DNA of 64,000 nt from Maridesulfovibrio sp. (GTDB lineage: Bacteria > Desulfobacterota > Desulfovibrionia > Desulfovibrionales > Desulfovibrionaceae), in assembly GCF_963678865.1 (NCBI RefSeq), contig NZ_OY787459.1, forward strand, positions 3,552,501-3,616,500, in the 5' to 3' direction. The position numbers and the translations under genes are program-made. Under the pieces are notes generated by a model. The model was not told the origin of the DNA, did no database searches, and saw nothing but the letters and a program-made list of their open reading frames with translations. Shown one piece after another: positions 40,768-49,855 of the stretch (position 1 is its first letter; every line of letters begins with the position of its first letter).

Positions 40768-41060
40768 TTGCGTATCCATTTATTATGAAAGCTTTATTGT
40801 TGCCGTCATATTTTTAGTCAGCTTAATGTTTTTTGACTCTTTCTTGATTGCCCTCGGCGGAAGATATTACCCCTATGAGTTCTCTCAGTGATAAATAAAT
40901 TCAAAAATAACAAGTTGTTGCCCATAGATAGGACAGCTTTTCCGATTGATTTGAAATCTGCATGGGAGAGCGGGAAAAAATTGACTCTTCAGCTGAATAT
41001 AAAGAAGTCTAGACTTTATATATATCTATAACATTCTGAAATATAATGGTAATTATTTGT
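40768..41060. other. AT-rich region upstream of flagellin
   Basis: About 290 bp without a gene. It contains a perfect 12-nt palindrome AAGTCTAGACTT at 41005-41016, 45 bp upstream of the sigma-54 promoter, a possible site for the enhancer-binding activator or for another regulator. Confidence 0.4.
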
Positions 41061-41076
41061 TGGCACGTCATCTGCT
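41061..41076 (+). promoter_or_regulatory. Sigma-54 promoter of flagellin
   Basis: TGGCACG-TCAT-CTGCT matches the -24/-12 consensus TGGCACGNNNNTTGCW with one mismatch, with the invariant GG and GC spaced 10 nt apart. It lies about 50 bp before the flagellin ATG. Confidence 0.9.
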
Positions 41077-41127
41077 TAAGGTTGGTTAACAAAAACGGAA
41101 TTTTGTGAACTACAAGGAGGTTCAGAT

Positions 41128-42000
41128 ATGTCCTTAGTCATTAACCACAACATGATGGCAATGCACGCCTCACGCAACTTGCAGCAAGCGTACGGCAACC
41201 TTGGTACTTCTACCCGCCGCCTCTCCTCAGGTTTGAGAGTCGGTACCGCAGCTGACGATGCTGCAGGTCTCGCAATTCGTGAATTGATGCGCGCTGACAT
41301 TAAATCCCTTAACCAGGGTATGAGAAACGCAAACGACGCGATTTCCATGATCCAGACCGCAGACGGTGCGCTGCAGGTCATCGATGAAAAGCTCATCCGC
41401 ATGAAAGAGCTTGCAACTCAGGCATCCACCGGTACCTACAACTCCGACCAGCGCCTGATCATTGATTCTGAGTTTCAGGCCATGGCTTCGGAAATTACCC
41501 GTATCGCAATGGCTACCGACTTCAACGGTATTCACTTGCTCAACGGTAACCTTTCCGGTGAAACAAGCTCTCATGATGGCTCCGGACTTCATTCCACCGG
41601 TCCCCTCAAGGTTCACTTCGGAGCCGGTAACGATAGTGCTGAAGACTATTACTATATCTCCATCGGCAGCTCCACTGCTTCCTCTCTTGGTGTACAGACT
41701 TCTGTCTCCACCCAGCAATTGGCTCAGGAAGCTCTGGATAAGCTCAATGAGGCTATTATTTCCAAGGATAAGATTCGTGCGAATCTCGGTGCCATGCAGA
41801 ACAGGCTGGAAAATACCATTACCAACCTCTCTATTCAGGCAGAAAATGTTCAGGCTGCAGAATCACGCATCTCTGATGTGGACGTAGCAACTGAAATGAC
41901 CGAATTCGTACGTAACCAGATTCTCACCCAGTCCGCGGTAGCTATGCTCTCGCAGGCTAACTCACTGCCGAAGATGGCAATGCAGCTCATCGGCGGTTAA
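41128..42000 (+). CDS. fliC: Flagellin
   Basis: A flagellin of 290 aa. The N-terminal D0/D1 region (SLVINHNMMAMHASRNLQQAYGNLG..RLSSGLRV..AADDAAGLAI) and the C-terminal helix (AESRISDVDVATEMTEFVRNQILTQSAVAMLSQANSLPKMAMQLIGG) are intact. The central variable part is only about 60 residues long, so this is a short flagellin lacking D2/D3. It polymerises into the filament. Expression from a sigma-54 promoter places it late in the flagellar cascade. AAGGAGG precedes the start. Confidence 0.97.
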   Translation: MSLVINHNMMAMHASRNLQQAYGNLGTSTRRLSSGLRVGTAADDAAGLAIRELMRADIKSLNQGMRNANDAISMIQTADGALQVIDEKLIRMKELATQASTGTYNSDQRLIIDSEFQAMASEITRIAMATDFNGIHLLNGNLSGETSSHDGSGLHSTGPLKVHFGAGNDSAEDYYYISIGSSTASSLGVQTSVSTQQLAQEALDKLNEAIISKDKIRANLGAMQNRLENTITNLSIQAENVQAAESRISDVDVATEMTEFVRNQILTQSAVAMLSQANSLPKMAMQLIGG

Positions 42001-42028
42001 AACCGCTTGAGATAATCGGGTTAAGATT

Positions 42029-42068
42029 AAGGACTGTGGAGGCGATTGATCACCGCCTCCCAGTCCTT
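42029..42068 (+). terminator. Hairpin after flagellin
   Basis: AAGGACTG-T-GGAGGCG/CGCCTCC-CAGTCCTT, a 15-bp stem with one bulge. There is no T tract directly after it. Confidence 0.7.
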
Positions 42069-42167
42069 GAACTGATTTCAGGCAATTGAATAAAGTACTA
42101 TCTGCTTTGTAACGTGAACTGCTGGCGAGTGTTAAAGGTTGCAACACCAACATAAATGGCGCGCTAC

Positions 42168-42218
42168 AAAAAAAAGCTGAAACTCACGTATATCAGTATA
42201 CGTAACGTTCCAGCCTTT
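42168..42218 (-). terminator. Intrinsic terminator of rnc
   Basis: On the minus strand, a long imperfect hairpin (AAGGCTGGAACGTTACGTATA/TATACGTGAGTTTCAGCTT) followed by eight T. Confidence 0.75.
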
Positions 42219-42286
42219 TGTTTGACCTTATACTCAGGCTCTACTCGGTTTCCTGAGGTTTGATGATTTAAGGTAGGTAGAAAATA

Positions 42287-42994
42287 TTAAGAGGCGTCAT
42301 TCTCGTTTTCAGTAAGATATTCCAAAGCCTTGGCCGCAGCAGTCTGCTCGGCTTTCTTTAAGCTTGATCCTTCTGAATCAAATGATTTCCCGTCCGGGAG
42401 ATTCAGATCCACCATAAATATTTTTTCATGTTCCGGACCTTTGGTTCCGGTCAATACGTAAGTCGGGCGTTCCTTAAATCTGGCCTGAGTTACTTCCTGC
42501 AGCTTGCTCTTGAAGTCTTTGGAACTTTCGATCTTGAATGATTCTGGCCATTTGTCATCGAATATACGCATGATGAAGTCCCGTGCTTCAGCGTATCCGC
42601 CGTCCAAAAAGACTGCCCCGATAACACCTTCCATGGCGTCTGCCAGCAGGGAAGAGCGGGTTCTGCCTCCCTGAGCCTCCTCACCTTTGCCCAGCTTTAA
42701 AAATTCATTTAACCCCAGTTCCCGCGCAATGGCGGCGAGGCTTTTTTCTTTGACCAGCTTTGATCTGATCTTGGTCAGCTGGCCTTCGTGGGCATCTCTG
42801 AACCTTTTGTAGAGCTCCTCAGTCACACAAAGTTCAAGCACTGCGTCTCCCAGAAACTCCAGTCTTTCATTATCTTCAACAGGTTCAGGCTGCTCATTTG
42901 CCCATGAACTGTGAGTCAATGCTGTTGCTAAATGCTTGACTTGAGAAAATCGATAGTGGATACCTTGCTGGAGGCGAGAAAAATCTTCTACCAT
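42287..42994 (-). CDS. rnc: Ribonuclease III
   Basis: A protein of 235 aa. The signature NERLEFLGDAVLEL, LADAMEGVIGAVFLDGG with the catalytic acidic residues, and a C-terminal double-stranded RNA-binding domain (DFKSKLQEVTQARFKERPTYVL...KKAEQTAAAKALEYL) are all present. It cuts double-stranded RNA, including rRNA precursors such as the hairpin spacer at 1984. It diverges from the acyl-CoA synthetase gene with only 28 bp between start codons. Confidence 0.97.
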   Translation of the reverse strand: MVEDFSRLQQGIHYRFSQVKHLATALTHSSWANEQPEPVEDNERLEFLGDAVLELCVTEELYKRFRDAHEGQLTKIRSKLVKEKSLAAIARELGLNEFLKLGKGEEAQGGRTRSSLLADAMEGVIGAVFLDGGYAEARDFIMRIFDDKWPESFKIESSKDFKSKLQEVTQARFKERPTYVLTGTKGPEHEKIFMVDLNLPDGKSFDSEGSSLKKAEQTAAAKALEYLTENENDAS

Positions 42995-43022
42995 ACAAAC
43001 CTGCTTTAATTTATATTAACGA

Positions 43023-45131
43023 ATGTACTCATATTCATGTTTAAAGGCCTTGTTTGAGCCTGAATCAATTGCCGTAATCGGAATTACTGCCGACCCTCAG
43101 GATAAGGCCAGCATAATAATCGCCAACCTCCTCTCCTCTGGATATAAGGGAAAAATCTTCCCCGTCAATGGAGAAGGGGCCGGAGTTCACGGTCTGGAGG
43201 CGGTTTCTTCCGTGTCCGGATTGCCCCGGAGCACTGATCTGGCTTTGATCTGCATACCGCCGGCTGAAGCCATAACAGCAGTGGAGGAACTGGCGGAAGT
43301 GCCGGTTCGGGCTGTTGTTGTGACCAGTGCCGGTTTTGGTGAAACCGGACGCGAAGGTTACCGTCTGGAGCGTGACTTGGCAAGGGCGGCCAAGACTCAT
43401 GACATGATTATTCTCGGTCCTAACTGTATGGGGCTTATGAATTCCACCATCGGTATGAATGCGAGCCTTAATCCTGACTTCACCCTTAAAGGAAATATAG
43501 CTTTTCTATCTCAATCCGGGGCCATGTGCAGTACTGCGCTTGACTGGGCAAACAGCGAAGGAGTCGGTTTCTCCAAGTTTATAAGTCTCGGCAATAAGGC
43601 TGTGTTGGGTGAATCCACTATGTTCAATTATCTCGCTGATGACGAAGACACAAAGGTTATTGTCGGTTATTGCGAAACACTCAAAGACGGTCAGGATTTT
43701 CTGCGTACGGCTTATGATACAACGTTCAAAAAACCGCTTATCCTGCTACGGGCCGGTGAAACCCCGTCCGGCGCAAGGGCTGCATCCGCTCATGCCGGTG
43801 CTTTGACCGGTGCTACATCCGCTTACAATGCCGCTTTCCGGCAGACCGGAGTCATGCAGGCCGTTGATGTGGAAGATATGTTCAACCTTGCCCACGCCTT
43901 TTCCTGCCAGCCGCTGCCGAGCGGTTCCAATGTGGCGATTATCACCAATTCCGGCGGTCCGGGAATTCTCGCCACTGATATGTGCGAAAAGGGTTCCCTT
44001 AATATTTCTCGCCCTTCTTCTGCCACTCTGGCAAAGATGAAGGAAGTGCTGCCTCCGTACGCATCGCTCTACAATCCTATTGATATGCTCGGTGATGCAA
44101 AAGCTGATATTTATCACAAAGTGCTCAGAGCTGTTGCTGAGGATGATGTTTTTCATTCCATTCTGGTGATTCTGACCCCGGCGGCAAATATTCTTGAAGA
44201 TGTGGAAAAAGTTGCCGCAGATATTATTGAGCTGGAACGGGAGTGCGATAAGCCCATAGTCACCTGCTTTATGGGAGACTTTTCAACCAGAAAGGCGCGC
44301 AAGATGCTGCGCGCAGCCGGAATACCCTGCTATGAGTTCCCGGAAGCGGCAGTCCGTTCCCTTGATGCCATGACCCGCTGCTACCGCTGGCAGAAAAAGG
44401 ATTGGCCCATCGATGTCTGCTTCAGGCGTGATTTTTCCAAGGCCAAGTCCATTGTGGAAAACTGCCGCAAGACCGGCCTGACTGAGCTTGTTGAGCTGGA
44501 CGCTCAGCAGTTGGCTTCCGCTTATGAACTTCCAATGCCGGAAACCGTACTGGCCCGGACTTCCAATCAGGCCGCCAAGGCTGCCAAGAGGATAGGCTAT
44601 CCTGTGGTGCTCAAGGTGGCTTCGCCCCAGATTTCCCGCAAGCAGGAGCTTGGTCTGGTGGTCACCGATATCCAGACTCCGCAGGCTCTGCGCAAGGCTT
44701 TTCTGGAGATTACCACCCGGGCCGCCAGAAGGTGTAAAGACGCTTACATCACCGGGTGTCTTGTGCAGGCCATGGGACCTAAGGATTCCCATGAGATTGT
44801 GGTGAGCTTCAAGCGTGATCCGCAATTCGGCCCGCTCATAAATTTTTCACTGGCAGGGCTTCACGTCGACCTGTTTGGTGATGTATCATCTAGGCTGGCA
44901 CCGCTGGCACTCAATGATGCGCAGGAAATGATCCGTGAGATCAAGGCGTACCCCATTTTAAGGGGAGTACGCAACGGTGCGGCCGTAAATCTGGGCGCAC
45001 TTGAAGATGTGCTGCTCATGGTTTCCCAGATGGCTTCTGATCTGCCCGAAATTCAGGAAGCCGAATTCAGTCCTGTAATAGCGGGACCGGATGGAGCGGT
45101 TGTCGCCAATATGCGTATGACTGTAAATTAA
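43023..45131 (+). CDS. Acetate--CoA ligase (ADP-forming) family protein
   Basis: A protein of 702 aa with both halves of the NDP-forming acyl-CoA synthetase fused: the N-terminal CoA-binding domain (FEPESIAVIGITADPQDKASIIIANLLSSGYKGKIFPVN), the succinyl-CoA ligase-like domain (ILGPNCMGLMNS, SQSGAMCSTALDWA, a SAHAGALTGA stretch that holds the phospho-histidine), and a C-terminal ATP-grasp domain (ELPMPETVLARTSNQAAKAAKRIGYPVVLKVASPQISRKQELG). It interconverts acyl-CoA and acid with ATP formation. The ATG at 43023 has no clear ribosome binding site. The DRTGG protein gene follows after 96 bp. Confidence 0.88.
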   Translation: MYSYSCLKALFEPESIAVIGITADPQDKASIIIANLLSSGYKGKIFPVNGEGAGVHGLEAVSSVSGLPRSTDLALICIPPAEAITAVEELAEVPVRAVVVTSAGFGETGREGYRLERDLARAAKTHDMIILGPNCMGLMNSTIGMNASLNPDFTLKGNIAFLSQSGAMCSTALDWANSEGVGFSKFISLGNKAVLGESTMFNYLADDEDTKVIVGYCETLKDGQDFLRTAYDTTFKKPLILLRAGETPSGARAASAHAGALTGATSAYNAAFRQTGVMQAVDVEDMFNLAHAFSCQPLPSGSNVAIITNSGGPGILATDMCEKGSLNISRPSSATLAKMKEVLPPYASLYNPIDMLGDAKADIYHKVLRAVAEDDVFHSILVILTPAANILEDVEKVAADIIELERECDKPIVTCFMGDFSTRKARKMLRAAGIPCYEFPEAAVRSLDAMTRCYRWQKKDWPIDVCFRRDFSKAKSIVENCRKTGLTELVELDAQQLASAYELPMPETVLARTSNQAAKAAKRIGYPVVLKVASPQISRKQELGLVVTDIQTPQALRKAFLEITTRAARRCKDAYITGCLVQAMGPKDSHEIVVSFKRDPQFGPLINFSLAGLHVDLFGDVSSRLAPLALNDAQEMIREIKAYPILRGVRNGAAVNLGALEDVLLMVSQMASDLPEIQEAEFSPVIAGPDGAVVANMRMTVN

Positions 45132-45227
45132 GATTGTCCCGGAGGCCGAGAACCGTTTTGTTGGGTCTTTGTCTGGGTGAATCAGACAGTATTTTGTCGA
45201 TTTTGTTTTGATTAGAAGGAGGACTTT

Positions 45228-46295
45228 ATGTCCGGTTTATATATTGGTTCTACCAGCGGTTATTCCGGTAAGAACATGATTGTCATGGGCTTGGGGTTGT
45301 ATTTTCAAAAGCAGGGCGTCAGCCTCGGCTACATGAAGCCCGTGGGTGCCATTCCTGCGGAGGTAGATGGCCGTCTGGGTGATGAAGATGCGTTTTTCAT
45401 TCAAAAGGTGCTCGGTGTTTCCAATCCGCCGAACGTAGTCACCCCCGTGGTTGTGACCCATGATTTCAAGGTGCAGGCTTTCAACGGCAAGGTTGATGAC
45501 CATGTTCAGCCTATTATTGACGGTTACGCCAAGATCAGCGCGGAGAAGGATCTGACTCTGGTTGCCGGGTCCGGTTCCATGTATTCCGGTAAATATTGCG
45601 GGGTTGATGGAATTCATCTGGTTAAGAAACTGGGTATCAAGTGTGTGGTCATCGACCGTTTCCAGAAGGAATTGAATTACGATTATCTGGTGGTGCTCAA
45701 GGAGTCGCTGGGGGATAATCTTGCCGGGGTTGTGCTTAACGACATTCCTCCGACTTTTATGGATGAAATCACCACGCTGATAAAACCTTTTCTGGAGCGC
45801 AAGGGAGTTAAAGTCCTCGGCGTGATCCCCAAAGATCCGCTTATGGGTACAATCAAGGTCGGTGATCTGGCAGACCGTCTTGGCGGAAAGATTATTACCG
45901 CTCACAACCGAACCGATCAGCCTGTGGAAAGTTTCCTTATCGGAACCATGCAGGTGGAAAATTTCATGACCCATTTCCGCAGGCACCGCAATTCAGCGGT
46001 TATCGTCGGTGGAGACCGTTCCGATGTTCAACTGGTGGCCCTTGAAGGAGAATGCCCCTGTCTGGTGCTGACCGGTAATCTTTATCCCAATGATATTATC
46101 CTGACCCGTTCTGAAGTATTGGAAACACCCATCATAGTGGTCCGGGACGATACTTTCAGTGTTGCCAAGAGGATGGAAGATATCCTTTCCCGGCATAAAT
46201 TGCGTGAATCAGCAAAAATCAAACACGGGGTAGATCTGGTGGAGAAGCATATTGACTTCGGATACCTGAAAAAACAGTTGGGTTTGGTCTATTGA
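45228..46295 (+). CDS. Phosphotransacetylase-like DRTGG domain protein
   Basis: A protein of 355 aa. The N-terminal domain resembles the BioD/CobQ-type P-loop fold (YIGSTSGYSGKNMIVMGLGLYFQ) and the C-terminal part matches the DRTGG domain found in the N-terminal region of some long phosphotransacetylases (GDLADRLGGKIITAHNRTDQPVESFLIGTM). It lacks the catalytic Pta domain, so it is unlikely to transfer acetyl groups by itself and may be regulatory. Its position after the ADP-forming acetate-CoA ligase suggests a joint role in acetyl-CoA metabolism. AAGGAGGAC precedes the start, and a terminator follows. Confidence 0.78.
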   Translation: MSGLYIGSTSGYSGKNMIVMGLGLYFQKQGVSLGYMKPVGAIPAEVDGRLGDEDAFFIQKVLGVSNPPNVVTPVVVTHDFKVQAFNGKVDDHVQPIIDGYAKISAEKDLTLVAGSGSMYSGKYCGVDGIHLVKKLGIKCVVIDRFQKELNYDYLVVLKESLGDNLAGVVLNDIPPTFMDEITTLIKPFLERKGVKVLGVIPKDPLMGTIKVGDLADRLGGKIITAHNRTDQPVESFLIGTMQVENFMTHFRRHRNSAVIVGGDRSDVQLVALEGECPCLVLTGNLYPNDIILTRSEVLETPIIVVRDDTFSVAKRMEDILSRHKLRESAKIKHGVDLVEKHIDFGYLKKQLGLVY

Positions 46296-46316
46296 TTTCA
46301 AGCTGGATAAAATTTG

Positions 46317-46357
46317 AAAATGAGGGAAGTTGCCTGAGGCTGCTTTCCTCATTTTTT
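46317..46357 (+). terminator. Intrinsic terminator
   Basis: AAAATGAGG/CCTCATTTT with partial extension, followed by T; it works in both directions between convergent genes. Confidence 0.82.
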
Positions 46358-46424
46358 GTGAACAGGGCTTTTTAAGAAATTGTATGGCAAACCCGTTAAA
46401 AGTTATCAGAAAGTTCAGAAAAAC

Positions 46425-47051
46425 TTATTCTGTAAAGAAGGGATTGTAGCGTAATTCGTGTTTAACAGTAGTCATGGGGCCGTGCCCGGAAAATATTTTT
46501 GTTTCACCAGGAAGAATAAAGATTCTGTTTTTAATTGAACTCAGCAACTCGTCACTGTTGCCTCCGGGCAAATCGGTTCTTCCTACGGAAATCATGAACA
46601 GCAGGTCCCCAACGAAAACGCTGCTTAGACTCGGGAAAAAAAATGACAGGCTACCGGGAGTATGACCCGGTGTTTCAAATACCATTACCGGATGTCCTAG
46701 AATAGTCTGACGGCCCTGTTTCAGATCGTGGACAGTAAAATCCAGCAATTCCTTGAACTCTAGGGAACCGCCATCTTTGAGCGGAATTTCGTGCAGGTAA
46801 ATGTCTTTGTTGTTGCCGTAAACCGTGGCTCCGGTCATCTTTTGTAATGCTGAAACTCCGCCTATATGGTCGAAATGCATGTGGGTAAGGTAGATGGACT
46901 GTACCTTCAGTTTCCGTTGGCTGACGGCTTTCAGGATAGGCTCCGGATCCATGCCGCAGTCAATCACCACTGCTTCCGAGCCGGATGTCAGCAGGTATGA
47001 GTTGGTCTCAAGGGGACCAAGCACAAAAGTTTCAACCTGTATTTCTTTCAT
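46425..47051 (-). CDS. MBL-fold metallo-hydrolase (glyoxalase II-like)
   Basis: A protein of 208 aa. The metal-binding motif is H57-M-H59-F-D61-H62 (THMHFDHIGG), with further ligands in VFETPGHTPGSLSFF and FSGHGPMTT. The single-domain architecture matches YcbL/GloB-type hydrolases, which split thioesters such as S-lactoylglutathione-like compounds, but the substrate is not defined by sequence. Divergent from the next gene; 76 bp separate the starts. No strong ribosome binding site is visible. Confidence 0.85.
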   Translation of the reverse strand: MKEIQVETFVLGPLETNSYLLTSGSEAVVIDCGMDPEPILKAVSQRKLKVQSIYLTHMHFDHIGGVSALQKMTGATVYGNNKDIYLHEIPLKDGGSLEFKELLDFTVHDLKQGRQTILGHPVMVFETPGHTPGSLSFFFPSLSSVFVGDLLFMISVGRTDLPGGNSDELLSSIKNRIFILPGETKIFSGHGPMTTVKHELRYNPFFTE

Positions 47052-47127
47052 TCGTTAAGGTCTTGACTGCAAGTCGGCAATAGAGTGAAATTCTTAGTAG
47101 TCAAACAGTAACTATCAAGGATTAAGA

Positions 47128-48300
47128 ATGCTTTATTTTTTGGGAAACTGTCAAATGGATTTCCTTGGCAGGGCAGTACAGTCCTTCGGGTATCCCTGCA
47201 CCTACAGGGTGCTTGCGTCTCCTCTCACCTATAACAGTTCTCCGGGAATCATTCCGGAAGAGTTGGCTGTTATGGATGCAAAATTCGGGCTGGAGAAATA
47301 TTACCATGACCGCAATCTGCTTCATCAGTTTCAGATGATTGCGTCCGCTGATCCTGAACCGCAGCTTATTGTGATGAATCTGTTTCACGAGAATAGCCCG
47401 TTATTTGTCAACATTGCATCCAATTACATTTTTTTCGTCAATCCCGAGGCGTGGCAGGAGCATCCTGAATTCGAAGCGTGGATGAAGGATAATTTCGGTA
47501 TGGTGCAGCCCAATCCGGGCACTTACCTCAAGCGTTACCGGGAAATGCTGGGCCATCTGCGAGAGCGTTTTCCGCAGGTACCCATTATTGTGGTTTCCCG
47601 ACTGTCACACTACCCAGCTTTCGGTCCTGATCCTTATTCGTATCTTGAAGGCTGGTCCGATCTTTGGAGGACAGCCAAGCCGGTAATCAATAGCTGGGCA
47701 AATGAAATTGAGGATTTGGCTGTTATTGATATGGATCGTGTTTTCGGTGGAATATGGGCGGGGTCGGAAAAGAAGATCGAGGTCCATTGCCCGTTTCTCA
47801 AATTTAAGCTGACCGAGGAAAATGACACCATTACCGGGTTGCATGCCAGTCGCGACGTGGAACACATCGGTTCCATGTGGCCCGTGCTTGCCGCAAAGAT
47901 AGAGCAGTTCCTGAAAGAAGGGTGTATTGATTACGCGGCGGAAGAAACTGTGCCTGATGAATGGTTACGCCCGTGGCAGCCTGAAAAGTTTGATGAAAAC
48001 AGATTGATTGAAATGCTTTCATCCGGGGCCAACTACCTGTGCGCCCGGGCAATCGGTTCATTTTTTCTTGATCTTGCCAAGGACTACACTGATCTTCTGG
48101 CTCGTACCGCAGAATTCACCCCGGTCTGCCACAACACATTACATATGATAAAAACTTATTCCCGCATCTGGCCCAATCCGGTTTTGGCGCACTGGTGTCA
48201 GGTACACCGCAAGGCGGCAGATGCTTTTACAGCCAACGGTCCGCTTTACACGCAGGACTATCTGCAGCGTATTGATGAGATAGAAAGATTTGTCGGATGA
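47128..48300 (+). CDS. Uncharacterised protein with N-terminal GNCQ motif (SGNH/WcbI-like)
   Basis: I do not recognise a close family for this 390-aa protein. It begins MLYFLGNCQMDFLGRAV, and GNCQ near the N-terminus recalls the WcbI polysaccharide-modifying group and SGNH-type hydrolases, where this block holds the nucleophile region. Later segments such as VPIIVVSRLSHYPAFGP and VIDMDRVFGGIWAG are compatible with an alpha/beta hydrolase-like fold, and HIGSMWPVLAAKIEQFL could carry the matching histidine. The C-terminal 110 residues look helical. There is no signal peptide. AGGA precedes the start. A strong palindrome at 48363 follows. Confidence 0.55.
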   Translation: MLYFLGNCQMDFLGRAVQSFGYPCTYRVLASPLTYNSSPGIIPEELAVMDAKFGLEKYYHDRNLLHQFQMIASADPEPQLIVMNLFHENSPLFVNIASNYIFFVNPEAWQEHPEFEAWMKDNFGMVQPNPGTYLKRYREMLGHLRERFPQVPIIVVSRLSHYPAFGPDPYSYLEGWSDLWRTAKPVINSWANEIEDLAVIDMDRVFGGIWAGSEKKIEVHCPFLKFKLTEENDTITGLHASRDVEHIGSMWPVLAAKIEQFLKEGCIDYAAEETVPDEWLRPWQPEKFDENRLIEMLSSGANYLCARAIGSFFLDLAKDYTDLLARTAEFTPVCHNTLHMIKTYSRIWPNPVLAHWCQVHRKAADAFTANGPLYTQDYLQRIDEIERFVG

Positions 48301-48362
48301 TGCCTTCACCATCCATTTCATAATTATTTGTTAATCTTGCATAAAGCTTGTTCTGGCGAGTT

Positions 48363-48412
48363 CCAACGAATAAGGCCGTAATATTTTAAAATATTACGGC
48401 CTTATTCGTTGG
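48363..48412. repeat. 50-nt perfect palindrome, AAGGCCGTAATAT family copy 2
   Basis: The 50 bases are exactly self-complementary: 25-bp arms, no loop, beginning CCAACGAATAAGG and ending CCTTATTCGTTGG. The core AAGGCCGTAATAT is the same as in the hairpin at 31591, and a GCGAAGCGGCTAAGC tail follows at about 48423, matching the other copy. It lies between convergent genes. Confidence 0.9.
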
Positions 48413-48472
48413 TGATTTATTGTGCGAAGCGGCTAAGCACCGATAAAAACGGTTTAAGCCTTTGTGGGCAAA

Positions 48473-49855
48473 TTATTTCTGCTCCGCTTTAAGCGCACCT
48501 AAAAGAGCTTCATCCAGAGAGGGGTGGGGGAAGACAACCTTGTGGATATCATCCTTGGTCCAGCCTTCCTGAACAATCATGGCTGCTGCGGTGGTGAAGC
48601 CTGAGACGTGGTGCCCTACAGCAGTAATCCCGGCAACATGTCCATCAAGCCAGATCACTTTTACAAAGCCCTGCGTTGCTGCATAGGCCTGAGCAATAGG
48701 GTTGGCTACCAGCGGGAAGGAGGAGACTTTCACATCACCTTTTCCTTCAAGGTCGGCGGGCATGAGCCCAACGCGCATGGTTTCCGGAGAACCGTAGAGA
48801 ATGGACGGGATAGGGCCGTGCTCATAGGGAGATTGTGTTTTTCCGGCAATGCGGCGGACCACGTACCCGGCCTGATGGCTGGCTGCATGGGCAAGCAGGA
48901 TTTTCCCGTTCAGGTCACCGATGGCGTAGACGTTTTCAGCGGCTTCAAGGTTTTCGTTAACCTTGACGAAGCCTGGGCCTTCGGTCTTGATTCCGAGAAC
49001 ATCAAGTCCGATATCAGCGGAATTGGGACGGCGTCCGATGGCGATGAGTGCTTTGTCGGCGGTGAATTCTTCTCCGTCTTCGGTACGCAGCACAGCTTTG
49101 CCGTCTTCAGCGGTAACGGATTTGACCTTCACTCCCAGATTGAATTGCCACTTGTGGCGTTTGAAGACTCCCTGCAAAGCTTTGGAAACTTCGGGGTCCT
49201 CATAAACCGCAATGCGGTCAAGGGCATCGACTACCGTGATTTTGCATCCGGTACGGTGGGCGATCTGGGCCATTTCAAGGCCGATGAAGCCTGCTCCGAT
49301 GACCAGCAGCGAGGTGGGCATTTCTTCGAGCGCAAGAAATCCGCTGTTATCGAGAATAGTCTCGTTGTCAGGCTCCAAACCCGGGAATACGGTCGGGTGG
49401 GAACCGGTAGCGAGGACAAGTGATTTGTACTCTAGGACAGCAGTCTCTTCCGGGTGGGAAACTTCTACTTTACCGGGCTCAATAATTCTAGCCACGGCAG
49501 GGTAGATGTCGATACCCAGATTTTTCGCTTTTTGAGCCATTGCCTTGCGGGTGGCAGCGATGAAGCGGTCTTTTTTAGTACACAGGGCTTTGAAATCTAT
49601 TTCTATTTCACCCTTGGCAACGCGGGCTTTGGATTGCGCGGCAAGTTCTTCCACCGGGGAGGTTGCACCGAGGTACATTTTGGTGGGAATACAGCCCACA
49701 TTAAGGCAGGTTCCGCCAAGCAGGTCTTTTTCCACCAGCGCGACTTTGATGCCTTCTTCCGCAGCTTCAAGGGCCGCGTCAAAACCGCCCGGACCGGCTC
49801 CTACGACCACGAGGTCGTAGGAGCGTGTATCTGTCGGGAAACTATTTGACGTCAT
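48473..49855 (-). CDS. lpdA: Dihydrolipoyl dehydrogenase
   Basis: A protein of 460 aa. It has the FAD fold DLVVVGAGPGGFDAA, the redox disulfide Cys50/Cys55 in GGTCLNVGCIPTK, an NAD fold LLVIGAGFIGLEMA, YAIGDLNGKILLAHAA, and the C-terminal catalytic His in VVFPHPSLDEA. It reoxidises dihydrolipoyl groups with NAD; here it is the L-protein of the glycine cleavage system. Its start overlaps the end of gcvPB by 14 bp, so the two are translationally linked. Confidence 0.95.
   Translation of the reverse strand: MTSNSFPTDTRSYDLVVVGAGPGGFDAALEAAEEGIKVALVEKDLLGGTCLNVGCIPTKMYLGATSPVEELAAQSKARVAKGEIEIDFKALCTKKDRFIAATRKAMAQKAKNLGIDIYPAVARIIEPGKVEVSHPEETAVLEYKSLVLATGSHPTVFPGLEPDNETILDNSGFLALEEMPTSLLVIGAGFIGLEMAQIAHRTGCKITVVDALDRIAVYEDPEVSKALQGVFKRHKWQFNLGVKVKSVTAEDGKAVLRTEDGEEFTADKALIAIGRRPNSADIGLDVLGIKTEGPGFVKVNENLEAAENVYAIGDLNGKILLAHAASHQAGYVVRRIAGKTQSPYEHGPIPSILYGSPETMRVGLMPADLEGKGDVKVSSFPLVANPIAQAYAATQGFVKVIWLDGHVAGITAVGHHVSGFTTAAAMIVQEGWTKDDIHKVVFPHPSLDEALLGALKAEQK

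Noticed and set aside
40691-40891. 66-codon frame after flgE
   Set aside because: It overlaps the terminator hairpins and has no ribosome binding site.
48608-49423. 271-codon open frame opposite lpdA
   Set aside because: Shadow of lpdA, with no recognisable motifs.
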